DNA of 64,000 bases. Source: Geomonas oryzisoli. GTDB taxonomy: Bacteria; Desulfobacterota; Desulfuromonadia; Geobacterales; Geobacteraceae. Shown piece after piece: positions 17,573 through 27,565 of this stretch. The notes under the pieces are model-generated. The model searched no databases. It had not been told where the DNA came from and saw only the letters and a program-made list of their open reading frames with translations. The position numbers were made by a program, and so were the translations under genes. Each line of letters opens with the position of its first letter. Position 1 is the stretch's first letter. The DNA lies in assembly GCF_018986915.1 (NCBI RefSeq), contig NZ_CP076723.1, positions 2,947,501-3,011,500 of the forward strand, given 5' to 3'.

Positions 17573-20500
17573 CTACATGTTGCGCCGATACTCCCCTCCC
17601 ACCTCGTAGAGGGCCCTCGTGATCTGCCCCAGCGAGGCGCACTGCACCGTCTCCATCAGCTCCGCAAAGATGTTGCCGCCTGCCACCGCGGTCTCCTGGA
17701 GCCGCTTCAGGGCGAGTGGCGCCTGGTCCTTGTGCCGCTCCTGGAACGCGCGCAGGTTGCGGATCTGCTGCTCCTTCTCCTCAACGGTGGCGCGGGCCAG
17801 CTCGCCGGGGATCTGGTACCCCTCTTCGCCGGCACGCGGGTTGAGGAAGGTGTTGACGCCGACGATGGGGAGCTCGCCGGAGTGCTTTCTCGCCTCGTAG
17901 AGCATGGACTCGTCCTGGATCCTGCTGCGCTGGTACTGGGTCTCCATGGCGCCTAGGACGCCGCCGCGCTGGTCGATCCGCTCGAACTCGGCGAGAACCG
18001 CCTCCTCCACGAGGTCGGTAAGCTCGTCGATGATGAAGGCGCCCTGGAGCGGGTTCTCGTTCTTGGCGAGCCCGAGCTCCTTGGTGATGATCATCTGCAC
18101 CGCCATGGCGCGCCGCACCGACTCCTCCGACGGCGTGGTCACCGCCTCGTCGTAGGCGTTGGTGTGCAGCGAGTTGCAGTTGTCATAGAGGGCCATCAGG
18201 GCCTGCAGCGTGGTGCGTATGTCGTTGAAATCCATTTCCTGGGCGTGCAGCGACCGGCCGCTGGTCTGGATGTGGTACTTCAATTTCTGGCTGCGGTCGT
18301 TGGCGCCGTACTTCTCGCGCATCACCACAGCCCAGATGCGCCGCGCCACCCGGCCGATCACCGTGTACTCCGGGTCGAGGCCGTTACTGAAGAAGAAGGA
18401 GAGGTTGGGCGCAAAGTCGTCGATATGCATGCCGCGCGACAGGTAGTACTCCACGTAGGTGAAGCCGTTGGACAGGGTGAAGGCGAGCTGCGAGATGGGA
18501 TTGGCCCCGGCTTCGGCGATATGGTAGCCGCTGATGGAGACCGAGTAGTAATTGCGCACCTGCTGCTCGATGAAGTACTGCTGGATGTCCCCCATCATCC
18601 TGAGCGCGAATTCGGTCGAGAAGATGCAGGTGTTCTGCCCCTGGTCCTCCTTGAGGATGTCGGCCTGGACGGTGCCACGCACGGTCTGCAGGGTGCGGGC
18701 CTTAAGCTCCGCATATTCGGCGGGGGACGGTTCGCGCCCCTGTGCGGCCCTGAACTGCTCCAGCTGCTGCCGGATGGCCGCGTTAAAGAAGAAGGCCAGC
18801 ATGATCGGCGCCGGTCCGTTGATGGTGATGGACACGCTGGTCGAGGGGGCGCAGAGGTCGAAGCCGGCGTAGAGCTTCTCCATGTCCTCGACGGTGCAGA
18901 TGGAGACCCCGCTCTCACCCACCTTGCCGTAGATGTCGGGCGGGAAGTCCGGGTCCTCGCCGTAGAGGGTCACGCTGTCGAAGGCCGTGGAGAGGCGCTT
19001 GGCGCCGTCGTCCTGGCACAGGTAATGGAAGCGCCGGTTGGTCCGTTCCGGGGTCCCCTCGCCGGCGAACTGCCGTTTGGGGTCCTCCTCGGCGCGCTTG
19101 AACGGGAAGACGCCGGCCGTGTACGGGAAGAAGCCGGGGAGGTTCTCCTTCATGGACCACTTGACGATCTCCCCCCAGTCCTCGTAGTCGGGGAGACAGA
19201 CCTTCGGGATCCTGGTCCCGGAGAGGGACGTGGTGTAGAGCTCGGTGCGGATCTCCTTGTCGCGCACGCGGGTGACCTGCGCATCCTGGCGGTAGCACTC
19301 CTTGAGACCCTTCCAGCCGTCGATGATGCGCCGCGGCTCTTCCTGCAGTTTGGCGGAGAAGCAACCGATGACCTGGTCCAGCTCGGCGATGGTACCCTCC
19401 CCCTTCACCTCCCTCCTGGCCCCGGAGAGCTGGAACAGGGTCCGTGCCACGGCCGCCTGCTCCTCGACACTCTTACGGTAGCCGCGCACGCTCTGAACGA
19501 TCTCCCCCAGGTAGTGCACCCGGTCCGGCGGGATGATGTACTGCTTCAGGCTCTCGCGCTCGGTGATCTGCAGGCGCGACTGCCACCCCCTCTGCTTCTT
19601 CTCGTTGACCCGGTCCAGGAGGGCCCGGTACAGCACGTTGGTGCCGGGGTCGTTGAACTGGGAGGCGATGGTGCCGTAGACCGGGAGTTCCGCATCCGGG
19701 ATGTCGAAGAGGTTACGGTTGCGACGGTATTGCTTGCGCACGTTTCGTAGCGCGTCCTCTGCCCCCTTGCGCTCGAACTTGTTGAGCGCCACCAGGTCGG
19801 CGAAGTCCAGCATGTCGATCTTCTCGAGCTGGGTGGGAGCACCGAACTCGCAGGTCATCACGTAGAGCGAGACGTCGCAGATATCCACCACCCCGGCGTC
19901 CCCCTGGCCTATCCCCGAGGTCTCCACGATCACGAGATCGAAGCCGGAGGCGCGCACCACGTCGATGGCGTCGCGTATCGCCGCCGAAAGTTCGGAGCGG
20001 GAATCGCGGGTGGCCAGGGAGCGCATGTAGATCCGGTCGGTGTTGATGGAGTTCATCCTGATCCGGTCGCCTAAAAGCGCGCCGCCGGTGCGCTGCCGGG
20101 AGGGGTCCACCGCGAGGATCGCCACGCTCTTCTCGGGGAAATCCCTGACGAAGCGGCGCACCAGCTCATCGGTGAGCGAGCTCTTGCCGGCGCCGCCGGT
20201 CCCGGTGATGCCGACCACGGGTACGTCGCGCCCCATGGACCGGATCCGCTCCCGTACCGCGCCGTACCCCTCGCTTTGGTCGTGCACCGCCTGCTCGGCG
20301 AGGGTGATCAGGGTGTTGACCGCGCGGATGTCCCGCTCCTTGAGCCGCTCGATCTCCCGGTCGGTGTCGCGCTCCGGGCTGAAGTCGCACAGCTCCAGCA
20401 TGTGGTTGATCATCCCCTGCAGCCCCATCCGCCTGCCGTCCTCCGGGGAGAAGATCTTGCTCACCCCGTACGCCTCGATCTCGCGGACCTCGTCGGGGAC

Positions 20501-20821
20501 GATGACGCCGCCCCCCCCTCCGAAGACCCTGATGTGGTCGGCGCCGCGCTCCCTTAGCAGATCGCAGATGTACTTGAAGAACGGGACATGCCCCCCCTGG
20601 TAGCAGCTCACCGCGATGCCCTGGGCGTCCTCCTGGATGGCGGCGGTGACGATGGCGTCCACGGAGCGGTTGTGTCCCAGGTGGATCACCTCCGCGCCCG
20701 AGGACTGGAGCATCCGCCGGATGATGTTGGTGGCGGCATCGTGCCCGTCGAAGAGACTGGTCGCCGTGACGAAACGGATCTTGTGTCTGGAGCGATAAGG
20801 CTCCGCAGCGGCTATGTGCAT
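17573..20821 (-). CDS. icmF: Fused isobutyryl-CoA mutase IcmF (B12 domain, MeaI-type GTPase, mutase)
   Basis: Adenosylcobalamin enzyme interconverting isobutyryl-CoA and n-butyryl-CoA, and in known members isovaleryl-CoA and pivalyl-CoA. At 1082 residues it has the fused IcmF architecture: an N-terminal B12-binding domain (DGHDAATNI at 25, supplying the cobalt-ligand histidine), a chaperone GTPase (Walker [10 protein letters not shown] near 207), then the mutase barrel. In the substrate pocket, FPFKRAEED and QNTCIFS carry Phe and Gln where methylmalonyl-CoA mutases have Tyr and Arg (assignment from memory of the family), favouring IcmF over methylmalonyl-CoA mutase. AAGGAGAAACGAC precedes the ATG. 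In this context it could feed branched acids into the butyryl-CoA oxidation genes at 4165-15526. Confidence 0.92.
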   Translation of the reverse strand: MHIAAAEPYRSRHKIRFVTATSLFDGHDAATNIIRRMLQSSGAEVIHLGHNRSVDAIVTAAIQEDAQGIAVSCYQGGHVPFFKYICDLLRERGADHIRVFGGGGGVIVPDEVREIEAYGVSKIFSPEDGRRMGLQGMINHMLELCDFSPERDTDREIERLKERDIRAVNTLITLAEQAVHDQSEGYGAVRERIRSMGRDVPVVGITGTGGAGKSSLTDELVRRFVRDFPEKSVAILAVDPSRQRTGGALLGDRIRMNSINTDRIYMRSLATRDSRSELSAAIRDAIDVVRASGFDLVIVETSGIGQGDAGVVDICDVSLYVMTCEFGAPTQLEKIDMLDFADLVALNKFERKGAEDALRNVRKQYRRNRNLFDIPDAELPVYGTIASQFNDPGTNVLYRALLDRVNEKKQRGWQSRLQITERESLKQYIIPPDRVHYLGEIVQSVRGYRKSVEEQAAVARTLFQLSGARREVKGEGTIAELDQVIGCFSAKLQEEPRRIIDGWKGLKECYRQDAQVTRVRDKEIRTELYTTSLSGTRIPKVCLPDYEDWGEIVKWSMKENLPGFFPYTAGVFPFKRAEEDPKRQFAGEGTPERTNRRFHYLCQDDGAKRLSTAFDSVTLYGEDPDFPPDIYGKVGESGVSICTVEDMEKLYAGFDLCAPSTSVSITINGPAPIMLAFFFNAAIRQQLEQFRAAQGREPSPAEYAELKARTLQTVRGTVQADILKEDQGQNTCIFSTEFALRMMGDIQQYFIEQQVRNYYSVSISGYHIAEAGANPISQLAFTLSNGFTYVEYYLSRGMHIDDFAPNLSFFFSNGLDPEYTVIGRVARRIWAVVMREKYGANDRSQKLKYHIQTSGRSLHAQEMDFNDIRTTLQALMALYDNCNSLHTNAYDEAVTTPSEESVRRAMAVQMIITKELGLAKNENPLQGAFIIDELTDLVEEAVLAEFERIDQRGGVLGAMETQYQRSRIQDESMLYEARKHSGELPIVGVNTFLNPRAGEEGYQIPGELARATVEEKEQQIRNLRAFQERHKDQAPLALKRLQETAVAGGNIFAELMETVQCASLGQITRALYEVGGEYRRNM

Positions 20822-20846
20822 GTCGTTTCTCCTTGTAACGTGGTCT

Positions 20847-21431
20847 TTACGGCTGCCCCGAGGTCAGGGTGAACTCCCAGGCGCACCAGAACTCCTCGGG
20901 GTGCGGGTCGGGGGGACAGGCGATGCAGCGGGTCGCGATCCGGGGATCGATGGTCCGGGCGAACTCGGAGTATTCCACGATGCCCACGGACTTGCAGGGG
21001 TGGTCCGGGAGCCCCTTGCGCTTGCGGGCGGACTGCACCCGGCAGTCGATCATCCGGAATACGGCCCGGGTGTCGCTCACCTCGATGCATTCCTGGAGGT
21101 TCAGCCTGGCGTAGAAGCGGTGCTTCAGGCACTCGACCAGTGCCGGGATGCCGCCGCCGGGCTTCATGGAGAGGCGCTCCATGATCCTTTTCGCCTCGAT
21201 GGCCGTGAAGAGCCGCCAGGCGTCGGTGTCGATGTCCACCGCCACGTCCATGCCGTACTTCTTCTCCAGGGACTGGAACCAGACCCCGTCGTGGGCGAGC
21301 CAGTTCTTGGCGTCATCGACGATGATCCTGACCAGTTCCTCTTTGCTGAGGGAGTAGAGGAGCTGAATCCCCTCGTCTCCCTCCGGCTGCGTAGCGGCGG
21401 CTATCTCCTGCAGGTTGTCAGCGTGTGTCAC
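20847..21431 (-). CDS. Conserved protein of unknown function upstream of icmF
   Basis: A soluble 194-residue protein; possibly of the DUF6125 type, from memory and not certain. It contains [17 protein letters not shown] near 45 and a cysteine-rich C-terminal third ([26 protein letters not shown]). These could bind a metal or hydrophobic ligand. GTG start at 21431 with AAGGAGGTGAACCC upstream. Only 25 bases separate it from icmF, so it is in the same operon and may help the mutase or act on the same acyl-CoA pathway (inference). Confidence 0.75.
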   Translation of the reverse strand: MTHADNLQEIAAATQPEGDEGIQLLYSLSKEELVRIIVDDAKNWLAHDGVWFQSLEKKYGMDVAVDIDTDAWRLFTAIEAKRIMERLSMKPGGGIPALVECLKHRFYARLNLQECIEVSDTRAVFRMIDCRVQSARKRKGLPDHPCKSVGIVEYSEFARTIDPRIATRCIACPPDPHPEEFWCAWEFTLTSGQP

Positions 21432-21534
21432 GGGTTCACCTCCTTGTCGGTTGTGTTTGAAGCTCCCCCCTTGCTGTCCCTCCCGGAGGGGCGCTGCCCT
21501 GCGGCTCTATAGGGTGGAGAGCCGTGGGAAACTT

Positions 21535-21675
21535 TCCCCCTCCCTGTCCCTCCCCCTCCGGGGGCGGGGACGTGTTCGCGCCCGTTCCCCGGAGGCAGAA
21601 GACAACTCGCCTGCCTGGTGAAAGCCAGCGGGGCCCCTCCCCCCGGAGGGGGGAGGTCGGGAGGGGGGCCGTTTT
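21535..21675. repeat. Three GC-rich CCTCCGGGGG-type palindromes
   Basis: Copies at 21536-21570 (CCCTCCCCCTCCGGGGGCGG), at 21636-21671 (CCCCTCCCCCCGGAGGGGGG) and a weak partial one near 21475-21492. They fill the 305-base gap between the symporter gene end and the gene at 20847-21431. I see no gene in this gap. Confidence 0.7.
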
Positions 21676-21736
21676 GGGCAAAAGAGCTGGTGGCCGGCTG
21701 CCTTGGCGATGCCAGGGGCCGGTTTGGTGCAAAGGG

Positions 21737-23746
21737 CTAGTGGTCGGCCGCCTTGGCGATGCCGATGCCGGTATTCTGGCGCACGTCGATCTCGTCGAAC
21801 ATCTCCTCGGCACGGCGCTCCCTGAAGAGCAGACAGCCAAAGAAGGCGGCCATGAAGCCCAGCGGGATCGAGACGATGCCCGGGTTCTTGAGCGGGAAGA
21901 TCGGGGCATCGAGCCCCACCATGGACTTGCCGTCCTTGTTCTTCACGTACTCGGCACGCGATTTCTCGAGGGCCTGCACTTCCTTCTCGGCCAGCACCGC
22001 ACCGCCCGCCTGCTTCTTCTCCAGGGTCTCCACCACCTTCTTGGCGTCGGCCGCGATCTTCTTCGGATAGGTCATCACCGGCGAAACCATCACCAGGGCG
22101 AGTGCTGAGATGGTCCCCACCACCAGCCCGGAAACGATCCCGGCCGTATTGAACTTGCGCCAGAACAAGGAGAACATGATCACCGGGAAGTTGCCCGAAG
22201 CCGCGACCGCGAAGGCGAGCGCCACCAGGGCCACCACGTTCTCCTTCTCGGCCATGAGCCCCATCACGATGGCCGAGGTGCCCACGAAGAGCGAGGTGAT
22301 GCGGGCCACCTTCACCTGCAGCTGCTGATCCGCCTTGCCGTCCTTGATGATGTTGACGTAGACGTCGTGGGCGATGGCGGCGGAGGCTGCCAGCACCAGG
22401 CCGGAGACGACGGCCAGGATGGTCGCGAAGGCGACCGCGCAGATAAAGGCGAGGAAGATGTCGCCGCCGAGGCTCCCCGGGCCGCCGCCCATGTGCTGGG
22501 CCAGGAGCAGGGTCGCCATGTTGCCCCCCTTGTCGACCGCCGAGATCGCCTGCGGGGTGAGGTAGAGCGCGGCGCCGAAGCCGATCACGCTGATCATGAA
22601 GAAGAAGCTGGAGTTGAGGAACAGGGCCACGATGATCGACTTGCGCGCATCCTTCGCGCTGGGAACGGTGAAGAAGCGCATCAGGATGTGGGGGAGCCCT
22701 GCGGCGCCCAACGCCCAGGCGAGGCCGAGCGAGATCTGGTCCAGGGGATTTTTGAGGAACAGGCCGGGCTCGAGGAACCTCTGGCCGTAGTCGACGCCGG
22801 GTTTTGCGATCACGTCCTTTAAGACGTTCATGCGCACGTGCTCCTGGATGGCGCTGTTGCTGACCACGTCCGTGAAGAAGCCGACCGGGTTGAAGCCCGC
22901 CTTGATGGCTACCAGCAGGCACAGGACAGTCGTCGCGCCCATGAGAAGCGATGCCTTGATGATCTGCACCCAGGTGGTCGCCTTCATGCCGCCGAATACC
23001 ACGTAGGCGACCATGAGAGCGCCCACGCCGATGACCGAGACCCGGTACGGGATGTTCAAAAGCATCTGCATCAGCTTGCCCGCGCCCACCATCTGCGCGA
23101 TGAGGTAGAAGATGGAGACCGTCACCGTCGAGAGCGCGGCGACCCCGCGCACCACCTTTGGGGAGCTCCTGAAGGAGAGGATGTCGCCCAACGTGTACTT
23201 GCCCGCGTTTCTGCAGGGCTCGGCGATGACGAGGAGGATGGCGATGAAGGAGAACATCGGCCCCACCGCGTACATGAAGCCGTCGATGCCGTAGAGCGAG
23301 ATGAGGCCGGACATCCCGAGGAAGGACGCGGCGGACATGTAGTCGCCGGCGATGGCCCAGCCGTTCTGGAAGCCGGTGATCCCCCCGCCTGCGGTATAGA
23401 AGTCCGATGCGGTCTGGGTCTTCTTGGCGGCCCAGACCACGACCCCCATGGTGACGGCGATGATGAGCGCGAACATGCCGATGGTTATGCCGCGGTTGGG
23501 GGTGATCTTGGCCGGAGCACCACCCTTGGCCGGCGCCGCCGCGACCTTTGCCGCCGCGTTAGGAGCAGGAGCGGCCTGGGTCGCGCCGGTGGCCTGGGCA
23601 GGTGGGGCGGCGGCCTGGACCGGTGCGGCGGCGGTAGCGGTGGCCTGAGGAGCTGCGGCTGTGGCGGGCGCCTGGGCGCTGACGGCAGCCGCGCCGAACA
23701 TCGATAGCGACAGTGCTACGGTTAAAGCGGCGATCCTCTTTTTCAT
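21737..23746 (-). CDS. actP: Acetate/monocarboxylate:Na+ symporter (ActP-like, SSS family)
   Basis: Sodium:solute symporter for acetate or related monocarboxylates, 669 residues with about 13 membrane helices. DFYTAGGGITGFQNGWAIAG near residue 115 and MSAASFLG match ActP of E. coli. The start is ATG 23746 (MKKRIAALTV), giving a signal peptide like that of E. coli ActP; the frame is open further upstream but covers the next gene. Unlike E. coli, about 75 residues rich in Ala, Pro and Gln separate the signal peptide from the first transport helix. It lies 32 bases downstream of the DUF485 gene, the usual ActP partner. Confidence 0.92.
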   Translation of the reverse strand: MKKRIAALTVALSLSMFGAAAVSAQAPATAAAPQATATAAAPVQAAAPPAQATGATQAAPAPNAAAKVAAAPAKGGAPAKITPNRGITIGMFALIIAVTMGVVVWAAKKTQTASDFYTAGGGITGFQNGWAIAGDYMSAASFLGMSGLISLYGIDGFMYAVGPMFSFIAILLVIAEPCRNAGKYTLGDILSFRSSPKVVRGVAALSTVTVSIFYLIAQMVGAGKLMQMLLNIPYRVSVIGVGALMVAYVVFGGMKATTWVQIIKASLLMGATTVLCLLVAIKAGFNPVGFFTDVVSNSAIQEHVRMNVLKDVIAKPGVDYGQRFLEPGLFLKNPLDQISLGLAWALGAAGLPHILMRFFTVPSAKDARKSIIVALFLNSSFFFMISVIGFGAALYLTPQAISAVDKGGNMATLLLAQHMGGGPGSLGGDIFLAFICAVAFATILAVVSGLVLAASAAIAHDVYVNIIKDGKADQQLQVKVARITSLFVGTSAIVMGLMAEKENVVALVALAFAVAASGNFPVIMFSLFWRKFNTAGIVSGLVVGTISALALVMVSPVMTYPKKIAADAKKVVETLEKKQAGGAVLAEKEVQALEKSRAEYVKNKDGKSMVGLDAPIFPLKNPGIVSIPLGFMAAFFGCLLFRERRAEEMFDEIDVRQNTGIGIAKAADH

Positions 23747-23778
23747 ATCTGGTCCCCCTCTTTGATTGATGGACGAAT

Positions 23779-24084
23779 CTATTGCAAGGCTTCCAGCAGC
23801 TGCTTGGTGAGCCGGTCGAAGGTCTTGTTGGCCACGTGGGCGTAGTAGATCGCCACCCCGATGGCCATGACGAACTGGGACAGGATGAAGAGGTAGCCGA
23901 AGTTGATGGGGCCAATGACCTTGACCCTGAAGGCCTCGGGGAAATAGCCCGAGATGACCGGAAGCAGGAGGTAGTAGATGGTCGAGATGATCCACCAGCT
24001 GAAGAGGAAGTTTCGTTTCTTGCGCTTTAGCTCGATGAACTTGCTGTGGTTGGCGATTGCTTCCCATTGCTGTTTTTCCGACAT
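23779..24084 (-). CDS. DUF485 membrane protein (YjcH-like)
   Basis: A 101-residue inner membrane protein with two hydrophobic helices (FSWWIISTIYYLLLPVISG and FGYLFILSQFVMAIGVAIYY). In enterobacteria the homologue yjcH sits between acs and actP. ATG 24084 has AAGGAG 8 bases upstream; a GTG at 24093 overlaps that site and is rejected. It precedes the symporter gene and is probably an accessory or stabilising subunit. Confidence 0.88.
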   Translation of the reverse strand: MSEKQQWEAIANHSKFIELKRKKRNFLFSWWIISTIYYLLLPVISGYFPEAFRVKVIGPINFGYLFILSQFVMAIGVAIYYAHVANKTFDRLTKQLLEALQ

Positions 24085-24199
24085 GGCCGTCACTCCTTCT
24101 GTTAGGGTTACCAGTGTCTGAAAGCGGCGCCGCCGCTTCCGTCCTCATCCCCCCGCCTGCGCCGGGGGAGCCAATAGCTCCAGGAAAGGGTCGCGTGCT

Positions 24200-25039
24200 T
24201 CAGGGTGGGGCATAGCCGAACCGCGCGGAGAGGAGTTCGGCGCTCAGGCGCAGGGAGGGGATGATCTCCTGCTCCAGCCGATCTCCCAGCAGTCGAAACG
24301 ACGGGCCGAAAAGCATCAGGGCGCCCACCACCTTGCCGGCGTAATCCCTGACCGCCACCGCCACGGTGACCACCCCGTCCCCCATGCCGCTGCATTCCAC
24401 CGCGACCCCGTTCACCCGGATCTTTTCCAGTTCGACCCGCAAGGCAGCCAGGTCCGGACACCCGCCCCGGCTGCCGCGCCACCTCCTCCCGATCTGCTCC
24501 AAGAGGTCCCACGAATCGATGGCCCGCATCACCTTGCCGGCGGCGTTGGCGAAAAAGGGGAAGCGCCTTCCCACCAGCGGCTCTCCCCTCCCCTGCTGCA
24601 GGGGATCCACCAGGTCCAGCAGCAGCACCTCGTCCCCCTTGGGGATCGCCATGCAGATCGCCTCGTTGTGGCGGCGGGCCAGTGCCTCCAGCACCGGCCG
24701 GGCGTCCTTCAGGATGGTCACCTTCAGGTCGTCGTCGTGCTCGGACAGGACCGAGCGCACCAGCGGGCCGAGAAGCCGGTTGTCGCGGGCATTGTGCAGC
24801 AGGGACCGGGCGAGTTTCCTGGCCCGGCTTTCGTCGTACTTCCCGCTTTGCACCGCGCACGCCACCAGCCCCTTGTCCTCCAAAAGCGCCAGGAGAAGCC
24901 GTGCCCGGTACGGGGTGATGGCGGCCTGGCGCGCCAGCGCCGTCAGGGAACAGCGCGCACCCTGCGCCGCCACGATTTCGAGGAGCTCGACCGCCTTTTG
25001 CAACTCGTCGCGCGAAAGCTCACCTTTCTGCGTTTCCAT
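24200..25039 (-). CDS. IclR family transcriptional regulator
   Basis: DNA-binding regulator of 279 residues: an N-terminal winged helix (residues 10-70, SLTALARQAAITPYRARLLL) and a C-terminal effector domain (EAICMAIPKGDEVLLLDLVD, then PFFANAAGKVMRA near 165). GAGGTGGACGG precedes the ATG. It lies between the acetate permease genes and the CoA-transferase gene, 23 bases from the latter, so it probably controls acetate or acyl-CoA uptake and activation. The ligand is unknown. Confidence 0.88.
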   Translation of the reverse strand: METQKGELSRDELQKAVELLEIVAAQGARCSLTALARQAAITPYRARLLLALLEDKGLVACAVQSGKYDESRARKLARSLLHNARDNRLLGPLVRSVLSEHDDDLKVTILKDARPVLEALARRHNEAICMAIPKGDEVLLLDLVDPLQQGRGEPLVGRRFPFFANAAGKVMRAIDSWDLLEQIGRRWRGSRGGCPDLAALRVELEKIRVNGVAVECSGMGDGVVTVAVAVRDYAGKVVGALMLFGPSFRLLGDRLEQEIIPSLRLSAELLSARFGYAPP

Positions 25040-25062
25040 CCGTCCACCTCAAAAGATGCCGG

Positions 25063-26622
25063 TTAGTTCCAGTTGTCGATCTTCATGGTCCCTTTTTCCG
25101 CCAGGTGCTGCTGCATCTTGAACACCTTGAAGAGCATGTGCGGCTCATGCCCCACGTTCAACTCGCAGCATTCCCGCTTCGCCCGCTCGTAGTACTCCTG
25201 CATCAGCGGCTTGTAGTCGGGATGGACGCATTTGGTGATGATGGTCCTGGCGCGCTCCTGGGGGGAGAGGCCGCGCAGGTCCGCGAGCCCCTGCTCGGTG
25301 ACCAGGACATCCAGGTCGTGCTCGGTGTGGTCGACGTGGGGCGCCATGGGGACCACGCAGGTGATGCCGGTGGGGTCGGTCTTTGATGGGCGCGTCGACG
25401 GGGTGTGCATGATGGAGAGGTATGCGTTTCTCAGGAAGTCGCCGGAGCCGCCGATGCCGTTGATCATGCGGGTCCCCCCGACCAGGGTCGAGTTGGCGTG
25501 GCCGTAGATGTCGAACTCGACCGGCGTGTTCATGGCGATCACCCCCAGGCGCCGGATCGGCTCGGGGTTGTTGCTGATCTGCATGGGGCGCAAAACGACC
25601 TTCTGTACGTAGAAATCCCAGTTGTCGTAGAGCCGTTTGAAGCCGTTTTCGGAGAGGGAGAGCGAGGTGGAGGAGGCGAAATCGAGCTTGCCGGAGTCGA
25701 AGAAGTCCAGCATGGTGTCCTGGATTACCTCGGTCCAGACCTTCACGTTGGAGAAGGGTCCCTTGACCATGCCCCCCACCACCGCGTTGGCGATGTTGCC
25801 CACGCCGGACTGCAGCGGCAGGAGGTTTTTCGGCAGGCGGCCCGCCTTCACCTCGAACTGGAAGAAGTCGAGGATGTGGGCGGCGATCTGCTCGGAGGTC
25901 TCGTCGGGGTCGGATAAGGCGCGCCCCTTGTCAGGCAGGCGTGACTCCACGATGGCGAGGATCTTGTCCGGGTCGCAGGGGACGTAGGGGGAACCGATCC
26001 GGTCGTCCACCCTGCTGATCAGGTACGGTTTCTTGTAGGGAGGACGCTCGGTCATGACGATGTCATGGATCCCCTCGAAGGAGGGAATGGCGGTGTTGAT
26101 CTCGATGATGAGCTTGTCGGAGTGCTGGATCACCTCGGTGGCGCAGCCGATGGAGCCCCCGAGGATGATGTGGCCTTCCTCGGTGATGCCGCTCGCCTCG
26201 ATGAGCCCCAGGTCGAAGCCGCCCCCCCGCTCCTTGGTGTAGAACCCGTAGGCCAGGTCCTGGGCGTAGACGGAGAGGTGCTTGTCCCCCATGCGAACCG
26301 TGCCGTTGTTCACCTGCTTTTGCACCACCTTACCGGTCTGGTAGGGCCAGCGTTTGTCGGTCATCAGAAGCGAAGCCCAGCGGTCCTCGATCTCCGCGCC
26401 GATGGAGGCGCCGATGAAGAGGTTGAAGCGCATCTTCCCCTGGAGGTTGTGTTTCTCGACGTAATCGGCCAGGGCCGCCGGCACCACCTTCGGGTAGCCG
26501 ACCGGGGTGAAGCCGGACCAGCCGAGGTCCATGCCGTTGCGGAAGAAAGGGATGGTATCCTCGGCAGTCATGATTCTCGAATGCAGGCTCGTCTTTCTGA
26601 TCCTCTTGCGCAACTCGCTCAT
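25063..26622 (-). CDS. Acetyl-CoA hydrolase/transferase family (succinyl-CoA:acetate CoA-transferase)
   Basis: Family I CoA-transferase of 519 residues in one chain. In Geobacter such enzymes activate acetate with succinyl-CoA and so join acetate uptake to the TCA cycle. KVWTEVIQDTMLDF near residue 295 contains the probable catalytic glutamate, and GIGGSGDFLRNAY near 388 is the CoA-binding motif. Length is typical for Cat1/AarC enzymes. ACGGAGGTTGAA precedes the ATG. A MerR-type operator (26966-26981) is 344 bases upstream in the shared divergent region. Confidence 0.9.
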   Translation of the reverse strand: MSELRKRIRKTSLHSRIMTAEDTIPFFRNGMDLGWSGFTPVGYPKVVPAALADYVEKHNLQGKMRFNLFIGASIGAEIEDRWASLLMTDKRWPYQTGKVVQKQVNNGTVRMGDKHLSVYAQDLAYGFYTKERGGGFDLGLIEASGITEEGHIILGGSIGCATEVIQHSDKLIIEINTAIPSFEGIHDIVMTERPPYKKPYLISRVDDRIGSPYVPCDPDKILAIVESRLPDKGRALSDPDETSEQIAAHILDFFQFEVKAGRLPKNLLPLQSGVGNIANAVVGGMVKGPFSNVKVWTEVIQDTMLDFFDSGKLDFASSTSLSLSENGFKRLYDNWDFYVQKVVLRPMQISNNPEPIRRLGVIAMNTPVEFDIYGHANSTLVGGTRMINGIGGSGDFLRNAYLSIMHTPSTRPSKTDPTGITCVVPMAPHVDHTEHDLDVLVTEQGLADLRGLSPQERARTIITKCVHPDYKPLMQEYYERAKRECCELNVGHEPHMLFKVFKMQQHLAEKGTMKIDNWN

Positions 26623-26965
26623 TTCAACCTCCGTTATTTAATGAATGAGACACAAACTATTTTCAACACGGTCACTTCCGCTAGCCGCTGGATTTATTGT
26701 GCTTTAACGCGGACCAGATTCTGCAAAACATAGGTTTGAATAACGTGAACAAACCTGGCAAGACGGGCATCGCACACCTCGTCCACGACACCTAAAAGTC
26801 CCAACCAACCTACGATACCGCCCACCACCGTCAGCGCAAATTTGACGCCTAAGGCAACTCTACAATCGAGTTGCAAATTACAACGAAGCACCTACACGTT
26901 CAAAATACTGTTTTTACGCAGATATATTCGCACAAGCCGCGACTGCGGTAAAAATGTACCAATCG

Positions 26966-26981
26966 TTTACGTTAATGTCAA
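26966..26981. promoter_or_regulatory. LiuR-like operator in the CoA-transferase/merR gap
   Basis: TTTACGTTAATGTCAA, matching the sites at 3849, 15573 and 27103 in both half-sites and spacing. Confidence 0.6.
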
Positions 26982-27066
26982 CCATAAATAAAACGGAATT
27001 CTACGTTGAACATATTTTTCTTTCTCGCCGGCAGCTTCCGCACGGATTCCGGACATGGAGTATTGG

Positions 27067-27118
27067 TTGACAAAACCCGGGGCTTCCTTGAGAATGTCTC
27101 AATTTACGTAAAGGTGAA
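27067..27118 (+). promoter_or_regulatory. merR promoter and autoregulatory operator
   Basis: TTGACA (27067-27072), a 17-base spacer and GAGAAT (27090-27095) form a sigma-70-like promoter. TTTACGTAAAGGTGAA (27103-27118) lies at the expected transcription start and overlaps the ribosome site AAGGTG of the regulator gene. This suggests autorepression. Confidence 0.6.
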
Positions 27119-27122
27119 GCGG

Positions 27123-27539
27123 ATGACGAATGGGCAGAAGGAAGGCGAGAACATCGTCTCTATCAGCGACTTGGCGAAGGAGTTGGGACTGACAACGAGG
27201 ACCCTGCGTTACTGGGAAGAGGTAGGGATAATTGACTCGGTGGAGCGGCAGGACGGCGCCACCAGGGGGTACACCCCCTACTATGTCAGAAGAATACGAT
27301 TCATCATGAAGCTCAAAGAGTTGGGGCTGACCATCAGGGAGATGCAGGATCTCTATACCGCCTACGGCGACGCAAAGCAGACCGAGAAGATGATCCCGCG
27401 TCTCATCGAGACTCTCGACCAGCATGTCGCCAAGGTGGATGAAAAGATGGCGCAGCTCGCGTCGCTGCGACAGGATATCGTGGGGTATCGACAGAAGATG
27501 ATGAAGCAGTTCGCGCTGGCCAAGGAAGCCGAGCAGTAA
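27123..27539 (+). CDS. MerR family regulator (LiuR-like)
   Basis: A 138-residue MerR-type activator/repressor. An N-terminal winged helix (ISDLAKELGLTTRTLRYWEE, residues 13-32) is followed by the wing (RGYTPYYVRRIRFI) and a long helical dimerisation segment (residues 85-130). There are no cysteines for metal sensing, as in LiuR and other fatty-acid or amino-acid pathway members. ATG 27123 has AAGGTG upstream; an earlier in-frame ATG at 27006 would cover the promoter and operator, so it is rejected. The identical 16-bp site before three catabolic units and its own gene points to control of acyl-CoA breakdown. Confidence 0.88.
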   Translation: MTNGQKEGENIVSISDLAKELGLTTRTLRYWEEVGIIDSVERQDGATRGYTPYYVRRIRFIMKLKELGLTIREMQDLYTAYGDAKQTEKMIPRLIETLDQHVAKVDEKMAQLASLRQDIVGYRQKMMKQFALAKEAEQ

Positions 27540-27565
27540 GGTAAATACAGGCTATGGGGCACCGG

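Larger units (their letters stand above)
26623..27122. other. Divergent regulatory region, CoA-transferase / merR
   Basis: A 500-base AT-richer gap with no convincing gene; the short open frame at 26694-26891 has no ribosome site and looks spurious. It holds two operator-like palindromes (26966-26981 and 27103-27118) and a likely merR promoter, TTGACA at 27067 with GAGAAT at 27090. Confidence 0.6.

Noticed and set aside
26694-26891. 65-codon open frame in the CoA-transferase/merR gap
   Set aside because: Lies in a regulatory region, lacks a ribosome site and has no recognisable domain.
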